A DNA stretch of 64,000 nt from Helicobacter pylori. Lineage in GTDB: Bacteria; Campylobacterota; Campylobacteria; Campylobacterales; Helicobacteraceae. The notes under the pieces are model-generated. The model ran no database searches, was not told the DNA's origin, and saw only the letters and a program-made list of their open reading frames with translations. The number at the start of each line of letters is the position of its first letter. Within the stretch, counting starts at the first letter, position 1. Made by a program: the position numbers and the translations under genes. The stretch is taken from NCBI RefSeq assembly GCF_009689985.1, contig NZ_QBAW01000003.1, forward strand, positions 62,001 to 126,000. The letters run 5' to 3'. This document shows, piece after piece, positions 39,239-47,532 of this stretch.

Positions 39239-39982
39239 ATGCAATTTACAGGGAAAAATGTTCTCATTACTGGGTCTTCTAAAGGCATTGGGGCTGAAAT
39301 CGCCAAAACTCTCGCTTCTATGGGGTTGAAAGTTTGGATCAATTACCGCAGTAATGCTGAAGTGGCTGACGCTTTGAAAAATGAGCTTGAAGAAAAAGGC
39401 TATAAGGTAGCTGTCATTAAATTTGATGCGGCTTCTGAAAGCGATTTTGTTGAAGCGATACAAACCATTGTCCAAAGCGATGGGGGTTTGTCTTACTTGG
39501 TGAATAACGCCGGTGTGGTGCGCGATAAATTAGCGATCAAAATGAAAACAGAAGATTTTCACCATGTCATAGACAATAACCTCACTTCAGCGTTTATAGG
39601 TTGCAGAGAAGCCCTAAAAATCATGAGCAAAAGCCGTTTTGGGAGCGTAGTCAATATCGCGTCTATCATTGGTGAAAGAGGCAATATGGGGCAGACAAAC
39701 TACTCAGCGAGTAAGGGAGGGATGATTGCGATGAGCAAGTCCTTTGCTTATGAGGGAGCTTTAAGGAATATTCGTTTCAACTCTGTGACGCCCGGTTTTA
39801 TAGAAACCGACATGAACGCCAATTTGAAAGATGAACTCAAAGCGGATTATGTTAAAAACATTCCTTTAAACAGGCTAGGGTCTGCTAAGGAAGTGGCAGA
39901 AGCGGTAGCGTTTCTTTTGAGCGATCACTCTAGTTACATCACTGGAGAGACTCTCAAAGTCAATGGCGGGCTTTATATGTAG
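39239..39982 (+). CDS. fabG: 3-oxoacyl-[ACP] reductase
   Basis: 247-residue SDR enzyme: GSSKGIG nucleotide-binding motif (about 11-17), NNAG, catalytic serine in IASIIGERGNMG and YSASKGG with the catalytic tyrosine and lysine. Reduces 3-ketoacyl-ACP in fatty-acid elongation. Followed by the small open frame and acpP. Confidence 0.95.
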   Translation: MQFTGKNVLITGSSKGIGAEIAKTLASMGLKVWINYRSNAEVADALKNELEEKGYKVAVIKFDAASESDFVEAIQTIVQSDGGLSYLVNNAGVVRDKLAIKMKTEDFHHVIDNNLTSAFIGCREALKIMSKSRFGSVVNIASIIGERGNMGQTNYSASKGGMIAMSKSFAYEGALRNIRFNSVTPGFIETDMNANLKDELKADYVKNIPLNRLGSAKEVAEAVAFLLSDHSSYITGETLKVNGGLYM

Positions 39983-40079
39983 TCCTAAACAAAGGGTTCT
40001 TTTAGCGATAAAAGTTTGTAAGTAGCAAAAATCATGCTAACATTATGAGGTTATTCTAAAACAAAGAGGTTATTATCAA

Positions 40080-40160
40080 ATGGGGATTATTTATTTAATA
40101 TTGTTTCTCATTGTAATTTATTTGTTGTATAGGATTTTAGATGTTTTGGAGCAAAAATAA
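40080..40160 (+). CDS. 26-residue hydrophobic micropeptide (candidate)
   Basis: MGIIYLILFLIVIYLLYRILDVLEQK: one membrane helix (2-20) followed by a charged tail. AGAGG lies 11-12 bases upstream. It sits between fabG and acpP where strain 26695 has a small hypothetical gene (HP0560 by order). Too short for a homology claim; the clean membrane-helix pattern and good ribosome site make it plausible. Confidence 0.45.
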   Translation: MGIIYLILFLIVIYLLYRILDVLEQK

Positions 40161-40212
40161 ACGCTCCAATGATGGTTGATTTAATTTTTACAAAAACAAG
40201 GGAGTTTTAATT

Positions 40213-40449
40213 ATGGCTTTATTTGAAGATATTCAGGCAGTTATTGCTGAGCAGTTGAATGTGGATGCGGCGCAAGTTACGCCGGAGGCGGAATTTGTGA
40301 AGGATTTGGGTGCGGACTCTTTAGATGTCGTGGAACTAATCATGGCGTTAGAAGAAAAGTTTGGCATTGAAATTCCTGATGAGCAAGCGGAAAAAATCGT
40401 CAATGTGGGCGATGTGGTAAAGTATATTGAGGATAATAAACTAGCTTAA
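40213..40449 (+). CDS. acpP: Acyl carrier protein
   Basis: 78 residues with [11 protein letters not shown]36 carries the phosphopantetheine arm. Acidic, as expected. Carries acyl chains for fatty-acid synthesis. AAGGGAG ribosome site upstream. Confidence 0.97.
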   Translation: MALFEDIQAVIAEQLNVDAAQVTPEAEFVKDLGADSLDVVELIMALEEKFGIEIPDEQAEKIVNVGDVVKYIEDNKLA

Positions 40450-40458
40450 TCTTTTTAA

Positions 40459-40484
40459 CTTGGAGCGTTTTCTCCAGGTTTTAG
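40459..40484 (+). terminator. Intrinsic terminator-like hairpin after acpP
   Basis: CTTGGAG (40459-40465) pairs with CTCCAGG (40472-40478) with one G-T pair and a six-base loop, followed by TTTT. It lies 10 bases after the acpP stop. It might also belong to the IS remnant that follows. Confidence 0.5.
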
Positions 40485-40599
40485 TCAAAAATTTGGCTTT
40501 AGCTAAGTTTTATCCCAACAGCACGAAAAAACTCTGTCCTTTAGGGTGCAAGATGTGAGTGCGTAGCCGTTAGGCTATATTCAAGCTAAAAGAGGTTAA

Positions 40600-40730
40600 A
40601 ATAGTCTTTTTGGGGTAGGAAATATCCATGCAGACTTTAAAGAACAAAGCCTTTCGTGTTAGCATTCAATGGAATGCTTTAGTTAGGAAGCCCCTTGCCT
40701 TAGAAAGGGGCGGTTTCACTGAATTAAAGT
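40600..40730 (+). mobile_element. IS200/IS605-family right-end remnant between acpP and fabF
   Basis: The stretch from about 40602 to 40712 is nearly the same as 49998-50106 in the cag island: it encodes the TnpB C-terminal tail GNIHADFKEQSLSC followed by a stop (40660-40662), then a subterminal palindrome GCCCCTT/AAGGGGC (40690-40696 and 40705-40711) of the IS605 right-end type. There is no transposase gene. Upstream, TAGCC-gtta-GGCTA (40564-40577) forms another small hairpin. This is a scar of an excised or deleted element. Confidence 0.75.
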
Positions 40731-40750
40731 TTTGAAATGAGGAGCTATTG

Positions 40751-41989
40751 GTGCGTCGGATTGTAGTAACTGGAATGGGAATGATCAATTCGCTAGGTTT
40801 AAATAAAGAAGATTCTTTTTTAGCGATCGCTAAAGGGGAATGCGGTATCAAAAACATAGAAAGTTTTGATGCGAGCGCGTTTCCTGTGCGTATTGCTGGA
40901 GAAATCACTGACTTTGACCCTACAGAGGTGATGAACCCCAAAGATGTTAAAAAGGCGGGTCGTTTCATTCAATTAGCCTTGAAAGCCACAAAAGAGGCGA
41001 TGAAAGATAGTGGGATTTTAGACGCTCACAATAAATGCCCTGAAGAATTGGCAAATCGCATGGGCGTAAGCTCTGGCTCTGGGATTGGCGGGTTAGGCAA
41101 TATTGAAGCGAATTCCATTTTTTGTTTTGAAAAAGGCCCTAGAAAAGTCAATCCCTTTTTTATCACTTCTGCGTTAGTGAATATGATTGGCGGTTTCACT
41201 TCCATTGAGTTTGGCATTAAAGGGCCTAACCTCTCTAGCGTAACGGCTTGTGCAGCAGGTACTCATGCCATTATTGAAGCCGTTAAAACCATTTTGCTTA
41301 ATGGGGCTGATAAAATGCTAGTCGTGGGAGCGGAATCCACCATTTGTCCTGTAGGGATTGGGGGGTTTGCGAGCATTAAAGCCCTTTCTACAAGGAATGA
41401 TGATCCCAAAAAAGCTTCAAGACCTTTTGATAAAGATCGCAATGGCTTTGTGATGGGCGAAGGCGCTGGGGCTTTGGTGCTTGAAGAATACGAGAGCGCG
41501 AAAAAAAGAGGGGCAAAAATCTATGCAGAATTTGCTGGGTATGGTGAGAGTGGCGATGCTAACCACATCACGGCTCCGGCTCCTGAGGGTGAAGGGGCTT
41601 TTAGAGCCATGAAAATGGCTTTAGAAATGGCGAAAGTGGAAGTAGGCTATGTGAACGCTCATGGGACTAGCACGCATTATAACGATTGGTATGAAAGCAT
41701 CGCTCTAAAAAATGTGTTTGGCTCTAAAGAAAAAGTCCCTCCCGTTAGCTCCACTAAGGGGCAGATTGGGCATTGTTTGGGTGCTGCGGGCGCGTTAGAA
41801 GCCGTTATTTCTATCATGGCCATGAATCAAGGGATCTTACCTCCTACCATCAATCAAGAAACGCCTGACCCAGAATGCGATTTGGATTATATCCCTAATG
41901 CGGCCAGAGAAAAGCAAGTGGATGCGGTGATGAGTAACTCATTTGGTTTTGGTGGCACTAATGGTGTTGTGATTTTCAAAAAAGCCTAG
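40751..41989 (+). CDS. fabF: 3-oxoacyl-[ACP] synthase II
   Basis: 412 residues with catalytic C167 (TACAAGTHA) and histidines in NAHGTSTHYND and GQIGHCLGAAG. Condenses malonyl-ACP with acyl-ACP in chain elongation. The GTG at 40751 is preceded by GAGGAG at 6 bases; a TTG one codon earlier is also possible. Confidence 0.95.
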   Translation: MRRIVVTGMGMINSLGLNKEDSFLAIAKGECGIKNIESFDASAFPVRIAGEITDFDPTEVMNPKDVKKAGRFIQLALKATKEAMKDSGILDAHNKCPEELANRMGVSSGSGIGGLGNIEANSIFCFEKGPRKVNPFFITSALVNMIGGFTSIEFGIKGPNLSSVTACAAGTHAIIEAVKTILLNGADKMLVVGAESTICPVGIGGFASIKALSTRNDDPKKASRPFDKDRNGFVMGEGAGALVLEEYESAKKRGAKIYAEFAGYGESGDANHITAPAPEGEGAFRAMKMALEMAKVEVGYVNAHGTSTHYNDWYESIALKNVFGSKEKVPPVSSTKGQIGHCLGAAGALEAVISIMAMNQGILPPTINQETPDPECDLDYIPNAAREKQVDAVMSNSFGFGGTNGVVIFKKA

Positions 41990-42011
41990 TTTTACAAAGT
42001 TAGGATTTTGA

Positions 42012-42950
42012 ATGGCCATTTATTTAGATTTTGAAAATCATATTAAAGAAATTCAAAATGAAATTGAATTAGCCCTTATTAGAGGCGATGAGGACGCTAA
42101 AGAAATCTTAGAAAAAAGATTGGACAAAGAAGTTAAAAGCATTTACTCCAATCTCACTGATTTTCAAAAACTCCAATTAGCAAGACACCCTGACAGACCC
42201 TACGCTATGGATTACATTGATTTGATCTTAAAAGATAAGTATGAAGTCTTTGGGGATAGGCACTATAACGATGATAAAGCGATCGTGTGTTTTATAGGCA
42301 AAATTGATAATGTCCCAGTTGTGGTGATCGGAGAAGAAAAGGGCAGAGGGACTAAAAACAAGCTTTTAAGAAATTTTGGCATGCCTAACCCTTGCGGCTA
42401 TCGTAAGGCTTTGAAAATGGCGAAATTTGCTGAGAAGTTTAATTTGCCCATTTTAATGCTTGTAGATACAGCCGGGGCGTATCCGGGGATTGGTGCAGAA
42501 GAAAGAGGCCAGAGTGAAGCGATCGCTAAAAATCTCCAGGAGTTCGCTTCCTTAAAAGTCCCTACTATTTCTGTAATTATCGGTGAAGGGGGCAGTGGTG
42601 GTGCGTTAGCGATTGCGGTGGCTGACAAATTGGCTATGATGGAATATTCCATTTTTAGCGTTATATCCCCAGAAGGTTGCGCGGCGATTCTTTGGGATGA
42701 CCCTAGCAAGACTGAAGTGGCGATTAAAGCGATGAAAATCACGCCTAGAGACTTAAAGGAGGCGGGGCTTATTGATGATATTATTTTAGAGCCTAGCAAA
42801 GGGGCTCATAGAGACAAATTTTCAGCGGCTAACACGATCAAAGAGTATTTTTTAGACGCTCTAAGGACTATCCAACAAGACCCTCATTTCCTTGACAACC
42901 GTTATCAAAAATTGATGTCGCTTGGTTCGTTTGTGGAGGGCATGAATTAG
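42012..42950 (+). CDS. accA: Acetyl-CoA carboxylase, carboxyltransferase alpha subunit
   Basis: 312 residues with [21 protein letters not shown] and [12 protein letters not shown] of the carboxyltransferase family. Together with AccD transfers the carboxyl group from biotin to acetyl-CoA, giving malonyl-CoA. Follows fabF by 22 bases; part of the lipid-synthesis cluster. Confidence 0.95.
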   Translation: MAIYLDFENHIKEIQNEIELALIRGDEDAKEILEKRLDKEVKSIYSNLTDFQKLQLARHPDRPYAMDYIDLILKDKYEVFGDRHYNDDKAIVCFIGKIDNVPVVVIGEEKGRGTKNKLLRNFGMPNPCGYRKALKMAKFAEKFNLPILMLVDTAGAYPGIGAEERGQSEAIAKNLQEFASLKVPTISVIIGEGGSGGALAIAVADKLAMMEYSIFSVISPEGCAAILWDDPSKTEVAIKAMKITPRDLKEAGLIDDIILEPSKGAHRDKFSAANTIKEYFLDALRTIQQDPHFLDNRYQKLMSLGSFVEGMN

Positions 42951-43339
42951 ATCTATAAAAAACTTTGCGTTAATGAAATATTGATAACTGGTTCTTTAAC
43001 TTTTAAGATTGTGTTTTTAAACTTTATTTTAAACCTATTCTCTTAAGGAGATAAGGGGTATTTTGAAATAATTCCCCAACTAAAATCCCCTAAAGACCGC
43101 TTTTAAAAATACCTCTTGATAAAATCAAGCTCTCTACTATCCGATCTTAAAAAATGCAATATTTTTTTATAACCAACGCTCAATAAAAACAAAGCTAAAT
43201 TTTTCACTACTTGCTATCATTTTAGAAAAAAGTGAATATTTTACATAGCTTGTATAATAATATAAAAAACATCATTGCGTTACCAACTCGACGTGTTGAA
43301 TAAAAGCATTCTCATTTTACAATACAAAAGTTAGGTCTA
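42951..43339. other. Intergenic region after accA, no gene seen
   Basis: AT-rich; no frame with a start signal. A TATAAT-like sequence occurs around 43254-43259. It may include the upstream part of the pseudogene that follows. Confidence 0.5.
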
Positions 43340-43671
43340 ATGGTATTTTTAAAAAAGAAAGAAATCCCATGGTTATACATGAAAAATCAAAAGCCGCTTT
43401 TCTAGGAATTGGTCTTTAAGGAATAGGGGGCAGGCATTTTGCATCTTCAAGCATGTATTTTTCTCACTTCTTCTCATTACAATGGCGTTTGGCAAAAAAG
43501 GTAAAATCTTTAAACTCGCCTTGGAATTTCTATTGTTAGCGGCATTTCACTATTGCTTGGTGCTTTACACCAGCGCATTTATTTTTTGTATGGTTTATTA
43601 ATTGGTGGGCTGTCCTTTTTATAGAAGTGGAAGCGGAGCTTATTAGCAAGCTGTTTTATTCCAATCAATAG
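43340..43671 (+). pseudogene. Decayed inner-membrane transporter remnant (EamA/DMT-like)
   Basis: Successive pieces of a membrane protein appear in different frames: MVFLKKKEIPWLYMKN (from 43340), FLGIGL, a 39-codon frame from 43482 to 43601 reading MAFGKKGKIF...HYCLVLYTSAFIF, then LLIGGLSFL, then IEVEAELISKLFYSNQ ending at TAG 43669-43671. The pieces have the charge and hydrophobic layout of a drug/metabolite transporter (YTSA motif). Frameshifts and stops break them, so the gene is dead. The family call is inference from short motifs. Confidence 0.5.
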
Positions 43672-43684
43672 GGTTACCCCCTAC

Positions 43685-44506
43685 TTAAGGCATCGCATCA
43701 AAAACCACGCTAATCCCATTTTTTAAAATGATAGGGTTTTTTGCATCAGTGATATGGATAAAACGCACACCATCAAGCAAATTAAGAGCGATTTCTTGCT
43801 GTCTGTTTTCTTTAGCAATGATTTGAATGATCTTTAAGTTTTCATCATAAAAGATCACTTTGGGTTGCCATAAAGGGTTATTAGAGCTTATTTTTAAATA
43901 CGCATTCTGATTCACGCTCAGCCAATACTTCCCACTCGCTTCCTTAAATTCCACAGGATCGCTACTCAAAACTAAGGCTCTTGCGTTAGGGAGCTTGATT
44001 TTTTGTAAGACAAAGTCGTATTCCCACTCTTTTAAAGACACCCGTCTAATATCTGTAAAATCAAAACCATGCCTTTTCATCGTTTCTATTAAAATGTTAG
44101 GGTCTAAAACATATTCCGTTTTAAGCTCGTATGAAAAAACATTCTCGCCCAAAGAGCTTTGCATTTTAATGGGCAAAACATACGAATACCCCATCATGCT
44201 CAAAGAATTATTGATGCTTTTGGCAAACGCTAGGGGATTGCTTGAAGCCTTGAAAGTGATTTTTAACATGCTTGGCTTGTCAAAATTAAAAGACAAAAGC
44301 CCGTTTTCTTTGAGAGTGTTGAGCAGTTTCAAGGAATCCAAACGCCCCATTACATAGAAAGCTTTACGATTTTTAAACAGACGCTCTAAAAAAAGCTTGT
44401 TTGTATGATAAGCTCGCTCCCCCATTAAATTCTCAATCCTATCGTTTAAAGCATCAGCGTTCAATAGCGTTCCCCCAACAATAAAAGCTAAAAAAAGGTT
44501 TTTCAT
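43685..44506 (-). CDS. Periplasmic protein of unknown function (HP0555-like)
   Basis: 273 residues, signal peptide (1-18, cleaved after NADA), soluble beta-rich body, no motif recognised. Its start overlaps the stop of the RodZ-like gene by four bases, so the two are made together and may act together at the envelope. Confidence 0.7.
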   Translation of the reverse strand: MKNLFLAFIVGGTLLNADALNDRIENLMGERAYHTNKLFLERLFKNRKAFYVMGRLDSLKLLNTLKENGLLSFNFDKPSMLKITFKASSNPLAFAKSINNSLSMMGYSYVLPIKMQSSLGENVFSYELKTEYVLDPNILIETMKRHGFDFTDIRRVSLKEWEYDFVLQKIKLPNARALVLSSDPVEFKEASGKYWLSVNQNAYLKISSNNPLWQPKVIFYDENLKIIQIIAKENRQQEIALNLLDGVRFIHITDAKNPIILKNGISVVFDAMP

Positions 44507-45468
44507 TGCTGGAGTTCTTTGTATTGGGCCTCGTTGATGAGCGTTAAGCCTTTGGCTGGCTCGTATAAAAACCGCCTAGTTTTGCTATCGTTATAATTTT
44601 GTTCTTGATGGTTGTTTTTAAGACTAAGATGCCCATGCCCAAAACGCAACAACAAGCGATGGTTTTTGGTTTCTAAAGAATAATTTTTTTTAAAAACCTT
44701 TTGAAAAGAATTTTTTTTCTCATCTAAATCAATCACTTCCACCCAAATATCTCGTTTAGGGATAATATAAATGGTATTAGGATATTCTTTGATCGCTTCT
44801 TTTTCTTGCTTGTCTTGTTCTTTTGGTTTTTCTTCTAGTTTAGGCGTTGGCTCTGGCTTGTTTTCTTCTGCAAGATTAGCGTCATTGAAAGAACTCTTTT
44901 TAGTGCCGGATTTAATAGCGCTTTCTCGCTCTTTTTCTTCTTTTAAAGAAGAGCTGTTTTGAATGATAACGACCGCCAACACAATGACAATCACCCCTAT
45001 AACCAAAACAAAGGGTTTCCATTTGGAAGATTTTTTGGATAATGAAGTATTGGCTTGATTGATGCTGTAATCCAATTCAACCTTAAGGGGTTTTTTTGCT
45101 GTTTCTTCAGGATCTGTTTCTTGATTTTTCTCTTCACTTACGCCCTCTTTAAAAACACACACTTTGTCAAATTCTTTCATCCATGCGCTCAAATCAATTT
45201 TATACTCGCGCTCTAAAATTTGTATAAATCCCCTAGCATGCACCCTTGATAAAGACTCATAGCGTTTTTCCAAGATAGAATGGATATTTTTAGAAGCGAT
45301 TTTAGTCGCCTTGCAAATTTCTGTTACTCCAACTTCTTTTAAAATCTGCAAATTTTTATCTAAATTTTTAAGCGATAATTCTTCTAATGCCGCACCAGAA
45401 ATATCTTTAGAAATGTTTTGAACACCAGAAATATCTAAATTTTCTAAACTTTTTTTATGCTGTTCCAT
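44503..45468 (-). CDS. Bitopic RodZ-like protein (HTH, one membrane helix, periplasmic tail)
   Basis: 321 residues. The N-terminal part (about 44-100) has the RodZ-type helix-turn-helix pattern: EICKATKIASKNIHSILEKR, then RVHARGFIQILEREYKIDL, which parallels the YARGFLRSYARLLGLD pattern of RodZ. A membrane helix lies at 152-170. The C-terminal part (about 172-321) is charged then beta-rich. RodZ ties MreB to the membrane and cell-wall synthesis in rods. H. pylori genes of this kind are annotated hypothetical; the assignment is my reading of the pattern. Confidence 0.6.
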   Translation of the reverse strand: MEQHKKSLENLDISGVQNISKDISGAALEELSLKNLDKNLQILKEVGVTEICKATKIASKNIHSILEKRYESLSRVHARGFIQILEREYKIDLSAWMKEFDKVCVFKEGVSEEKNQETDPEETAKKPLKVELDYSINQANTSLSKKSSKWKPFVLVIGVIVIVLAVVIIQNSSSLKEEKERESAIKSGTKKSSFNDANLAEENKPEPTPKLEEKPKEQDKQEKEAIKEYPNTIYIIPKRDIWVEVIDLDEKKNSFQKVFKKNYSLETKNHRLLLRFGHGHLSLKNNHQEQNYNDSKTRRFLYEPAKGLTLINEAQYKELQQ

Positions 45469-45480
45469 TCAATTGACCAC

Positions 45481-46164
45481 CTAGTTGATTTTATCCATTA
45501 AGATCCCTGCTGCCACGCTCACATTGAGCGAATCAAAATCTCTTCGCATTTTTACGCTTAATATAGTATCCATTTTAGCAAGGATTTTTTTAGACAACCC
45601 CTCATGCTCGCTCCCCAAAAAAAGAGCACATTTTTTTAAGGATAGATTTTCTACTTGACTAGAGCCTTGCATGCTCGTGCCCAAGCATAAAAACCCGCTC
45701 GTTTTCAATTCATTGATTAAATCCAGCGTGTTAGGCGCAACGCTAAAAGGCAAATCATACATAAGCCCCAAGCTGGATCGCACAATCCCCTCATAAGCCA
45801 ATTCTTTAGCAAAATCTAAAATAACGCCATCCATTCCTAAGCAATACGCGCTCCTAAAAATACCCCCAATATTCCCCACATCCGTAATCCCACAAAGCAC
45901 TAAAAGTTTTTGAGCTTTTTTAACCTCTTTTAAAGGAAGCGCTAAAGGCAATTCCACCTTAGCTAAAACCCCTTGATGGTTCCCCCCCTTAGCCAAGCTT
46001 TGCGCTTTTTTGTTATCCACTTTGATGATATTAGGGCATGCTTTTTTGAGCGCGAAAAAAAACTTTTTGTCTATTTCTTTAGAAAGATAGATTTCTTGCA
46101 ATTTTTCTTGATGAGAGTTTAGAATGCGCATAATCACCTGCTTGCCATAAATTACTGCCTGCAT
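45481..46164 (-). CDS. SpoU/TrmH-family RNA 2'-O-methyltransferase (RlmB-like)
   Basis: 227 residues with the trefoil-knot SPOUT motifs: DVGNIGGIFRSAYCLGMDGVIL (motif 1), LFLGSEHEGLSKKIL (motif 2) and RRDFDSLNVSVAAGIL (motif 3). An N-terminal substrate-binding domain is present. Methylates a ribose in rRNA or tRNA; the exact site is not determined. Sits between rsmI and the RodZ-like gene in one minus-strand unit. Confidence 0.87.
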   Translation of the reverse strand: MQAVIYGKQVIMRILNSHQEKLQEIYLSKEIDKKFFFALKKACPNIIKVDNKKAQSLAKGGNHQGVLAKVELPLALPLKEVKKAQKLLVLCGITDVGNIGGIFRSAYCLGMDGVILDFAKELAYEGIVRSSLGLMYDLPFSVAPNTLDLINELKTSGFLCLGTSMQGSSQVENLSLKKCALFLGSEHEGLSKKILAKMDTILSVKMRRDFDSLNVSVAAGILMDKIN

Positions 46165-46176
46165 GCTAAACCCCTT

Positions 46177-47040
46177 TTATTGATTTTTTTCTTCTAACAA
46201 ACGCTGGAAATAAAGCTCTTTAGCGTTTTTTTGTGTCATAGCGGCTTCAATTTTAGCCTTAATTTTAGGAGGTAAATCCAACTCCAATAACGCCGATAGC
46301 CCCATGCAAGGCTCTATTTTTTTCTCATTCAAAAGCACTAAAACCCACTCCCCTTGGATATTATTTTGTCGCAACCGCTCTATGATTTGAGAAACCTCTC
46401 CTAAATAATATTGCTGGTGGAGTTTAGTAAGCTCTTTAGCCGCAAACAAATGCATGCCTTTAGCCAAATCGTTTAAATCCTTTAAAGTCTCTAGCAATCG
46501 GTGCGGGCTTTCATAAAAAACCACCGGGGTTTTTTCTTCTAAATACGCTAAAGCGTTTAAAATTTTAGCGATTTTTAAGCGCCTTTCCTTACTCTTATGA
46601 GGTAAAAAGCCAGCATAAAAAAACCGCCCTTCTAAAAACCCGCTCGCGCAAAACGCCGTAGTGAGCGCGTTAGCCCCAGGCAAGACATCGTAGGGAATGT
46701 TATGTTTTAAAGCGTGAGCGACTAAACTCATGCCTGGATCGCTCAAACTTGGCATGCCCGCATCGCTCATCACAGCGATTTCTTTGTCAAAAAAAGAAAG
46801 CTCTACTTTGTTTAAAAATTCCCGGTCGTTGTGCGAATGGAATGCGATAAATTCCCTTTTTTGAGTAGCGATATTGGGGAAAGAATGGCTAATAACAGGG
46901 TTTTGTGCAAGCAAGTGCAACAACCTCTTACTCACCCTTGTATCCTCGCATAAAAAAATCTCACAACGCTCTAAAACTTCTAAGGCGCGTAGCGTAATGT
47001 CAGCGAGATTACCTATAGGAGTGGGCAAAAAATACAGCAC
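46177..47040 (-). CDS. rsmI: 16S rRNA (cytidine-1402-2'-O) methyltransferase
   Basis: 287 residues of the RsmI family: FLPTPIGNLADIT at the start, CEDTRVSKRLL, SDAGMPSLSDPG, and YESPHRLLETL. It ribose-methylates C1402 of 16S rRNA. GTG start. Located 24 bases downstream of rpmE, so likely one transcript from the rpmE promoter. Confidence 0.92.
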   Translation of the reverse strand: MLYFLPTPIGNLADITLRALEVLERCEIFLCEDTRVSKRLLHLLAQNPVISHSFPNIATQKREFIAFHSHNDREFLNKVELSFFDKEIAVMSDAGMPSLSDPGMSLVAHALKHNIPYDVLPGANALTTAFCASGFLEGRFFYAGFLPHKSKERRLKIAKILNALAYLEEKTPVVFYESPHRLLETLKDLNDLAKGMHLFAAKELTKLHQQYYLGEVSQIIERLRQNNIQGEWVLVLLNEKKIEPCMGLSALLELDLPPKIKAKIEAAMTQKNAKELYFQRLLEEKNQ

Positions 47041-47064
47041 AAAAAGCCACGCTTTTTAAAAGAA

Positions 47065-47268
47065 TTACTTCAAGTTGTAGCGTTGCTTGAATTTCTCTAC
47101 TCTCCCTGCAGTGTCAGCGATTTTGTCGCTACCGGTATAGAAAGGGTGGCAAAAGCTAGAAATATCAATACGCATTTCAGGTTTAGTGCTTAAAACTTCA
47201 ATTTCTTTCCCGCTAGTTACACAAGTAACTTTGCATGGGATATATTCGGGGTGAATGCCTTTTTTCAT
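47065..47268 (-). CDS. rpmE: Ribosomal protein L31
   Basis: 67 residues, MKKGIHPEY start and [11 protein letters not shown] near the middle. Of the four zinc cysteines of the C-plus type, only two remain (in CVTSG and FCHPFYTG), the others replaced by T and S, so zinc binding may be lost or partial. The frame extends 22 codons upstream but I use the ATG at 47268. Confidence 0.93.
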   Translation of the reverse strand: MKKGIHPEYIPCKVTCVTSGKEIEVLSTKPEMRIDISSFCHPFYTGSDKIADTAGRVEKFKQRYNLK

Positions 47269-47301
47269 CAAGTATCCTTTATTTTTAAATTTAAACTTAA
47301 A

Positions 47302-47307
47302 ATTATA
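47302..47307 (-). promoter_or_regulatory. -10 box for rpmE-rsmI unit
   Basis: On the minus strand TATGCTATAAT (extended -10), 35 bases before the rpmE ATG. It would drive the minus-strand run rpmE to the periplasmic gene ending at 43685. Confidence 0.6.
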
Positions 47308-47409
47308 GCATAAGTAACAATAAATTAAAACCACTCTAAAGTTAAAATAAAATTTGCTTTGTTAAAAAATTTATGATAGCATAGCGAAGCATTACGAAAT
47401 CCAACACTT

Positions 47410-47423
47410 GTGGCATGTGCCAC
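47410..47423. repeat. 14-base dyad GTGGCA-TG-TGCCAC upstream of rho
   Basis: A perfect 6-base palindrome around two bases, in the 264-base gap between divergent rpmE and rho. It may be a regulator site or part of the rho leader; no T-run follows. Nothing else is recognised in the gap besides the two promoter zones. Confidence 0.4.
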
Positions 47424-47532
47424 TTATTAGAATCTTTTGGTTACACTAATTTTTTAAGAATGCTTTAGCTTTTTGTATTTTTATCTTAATTGCAACAAAC
47501 TAGAAATCTCTTTTTAATTAAAAGGAAATTTA

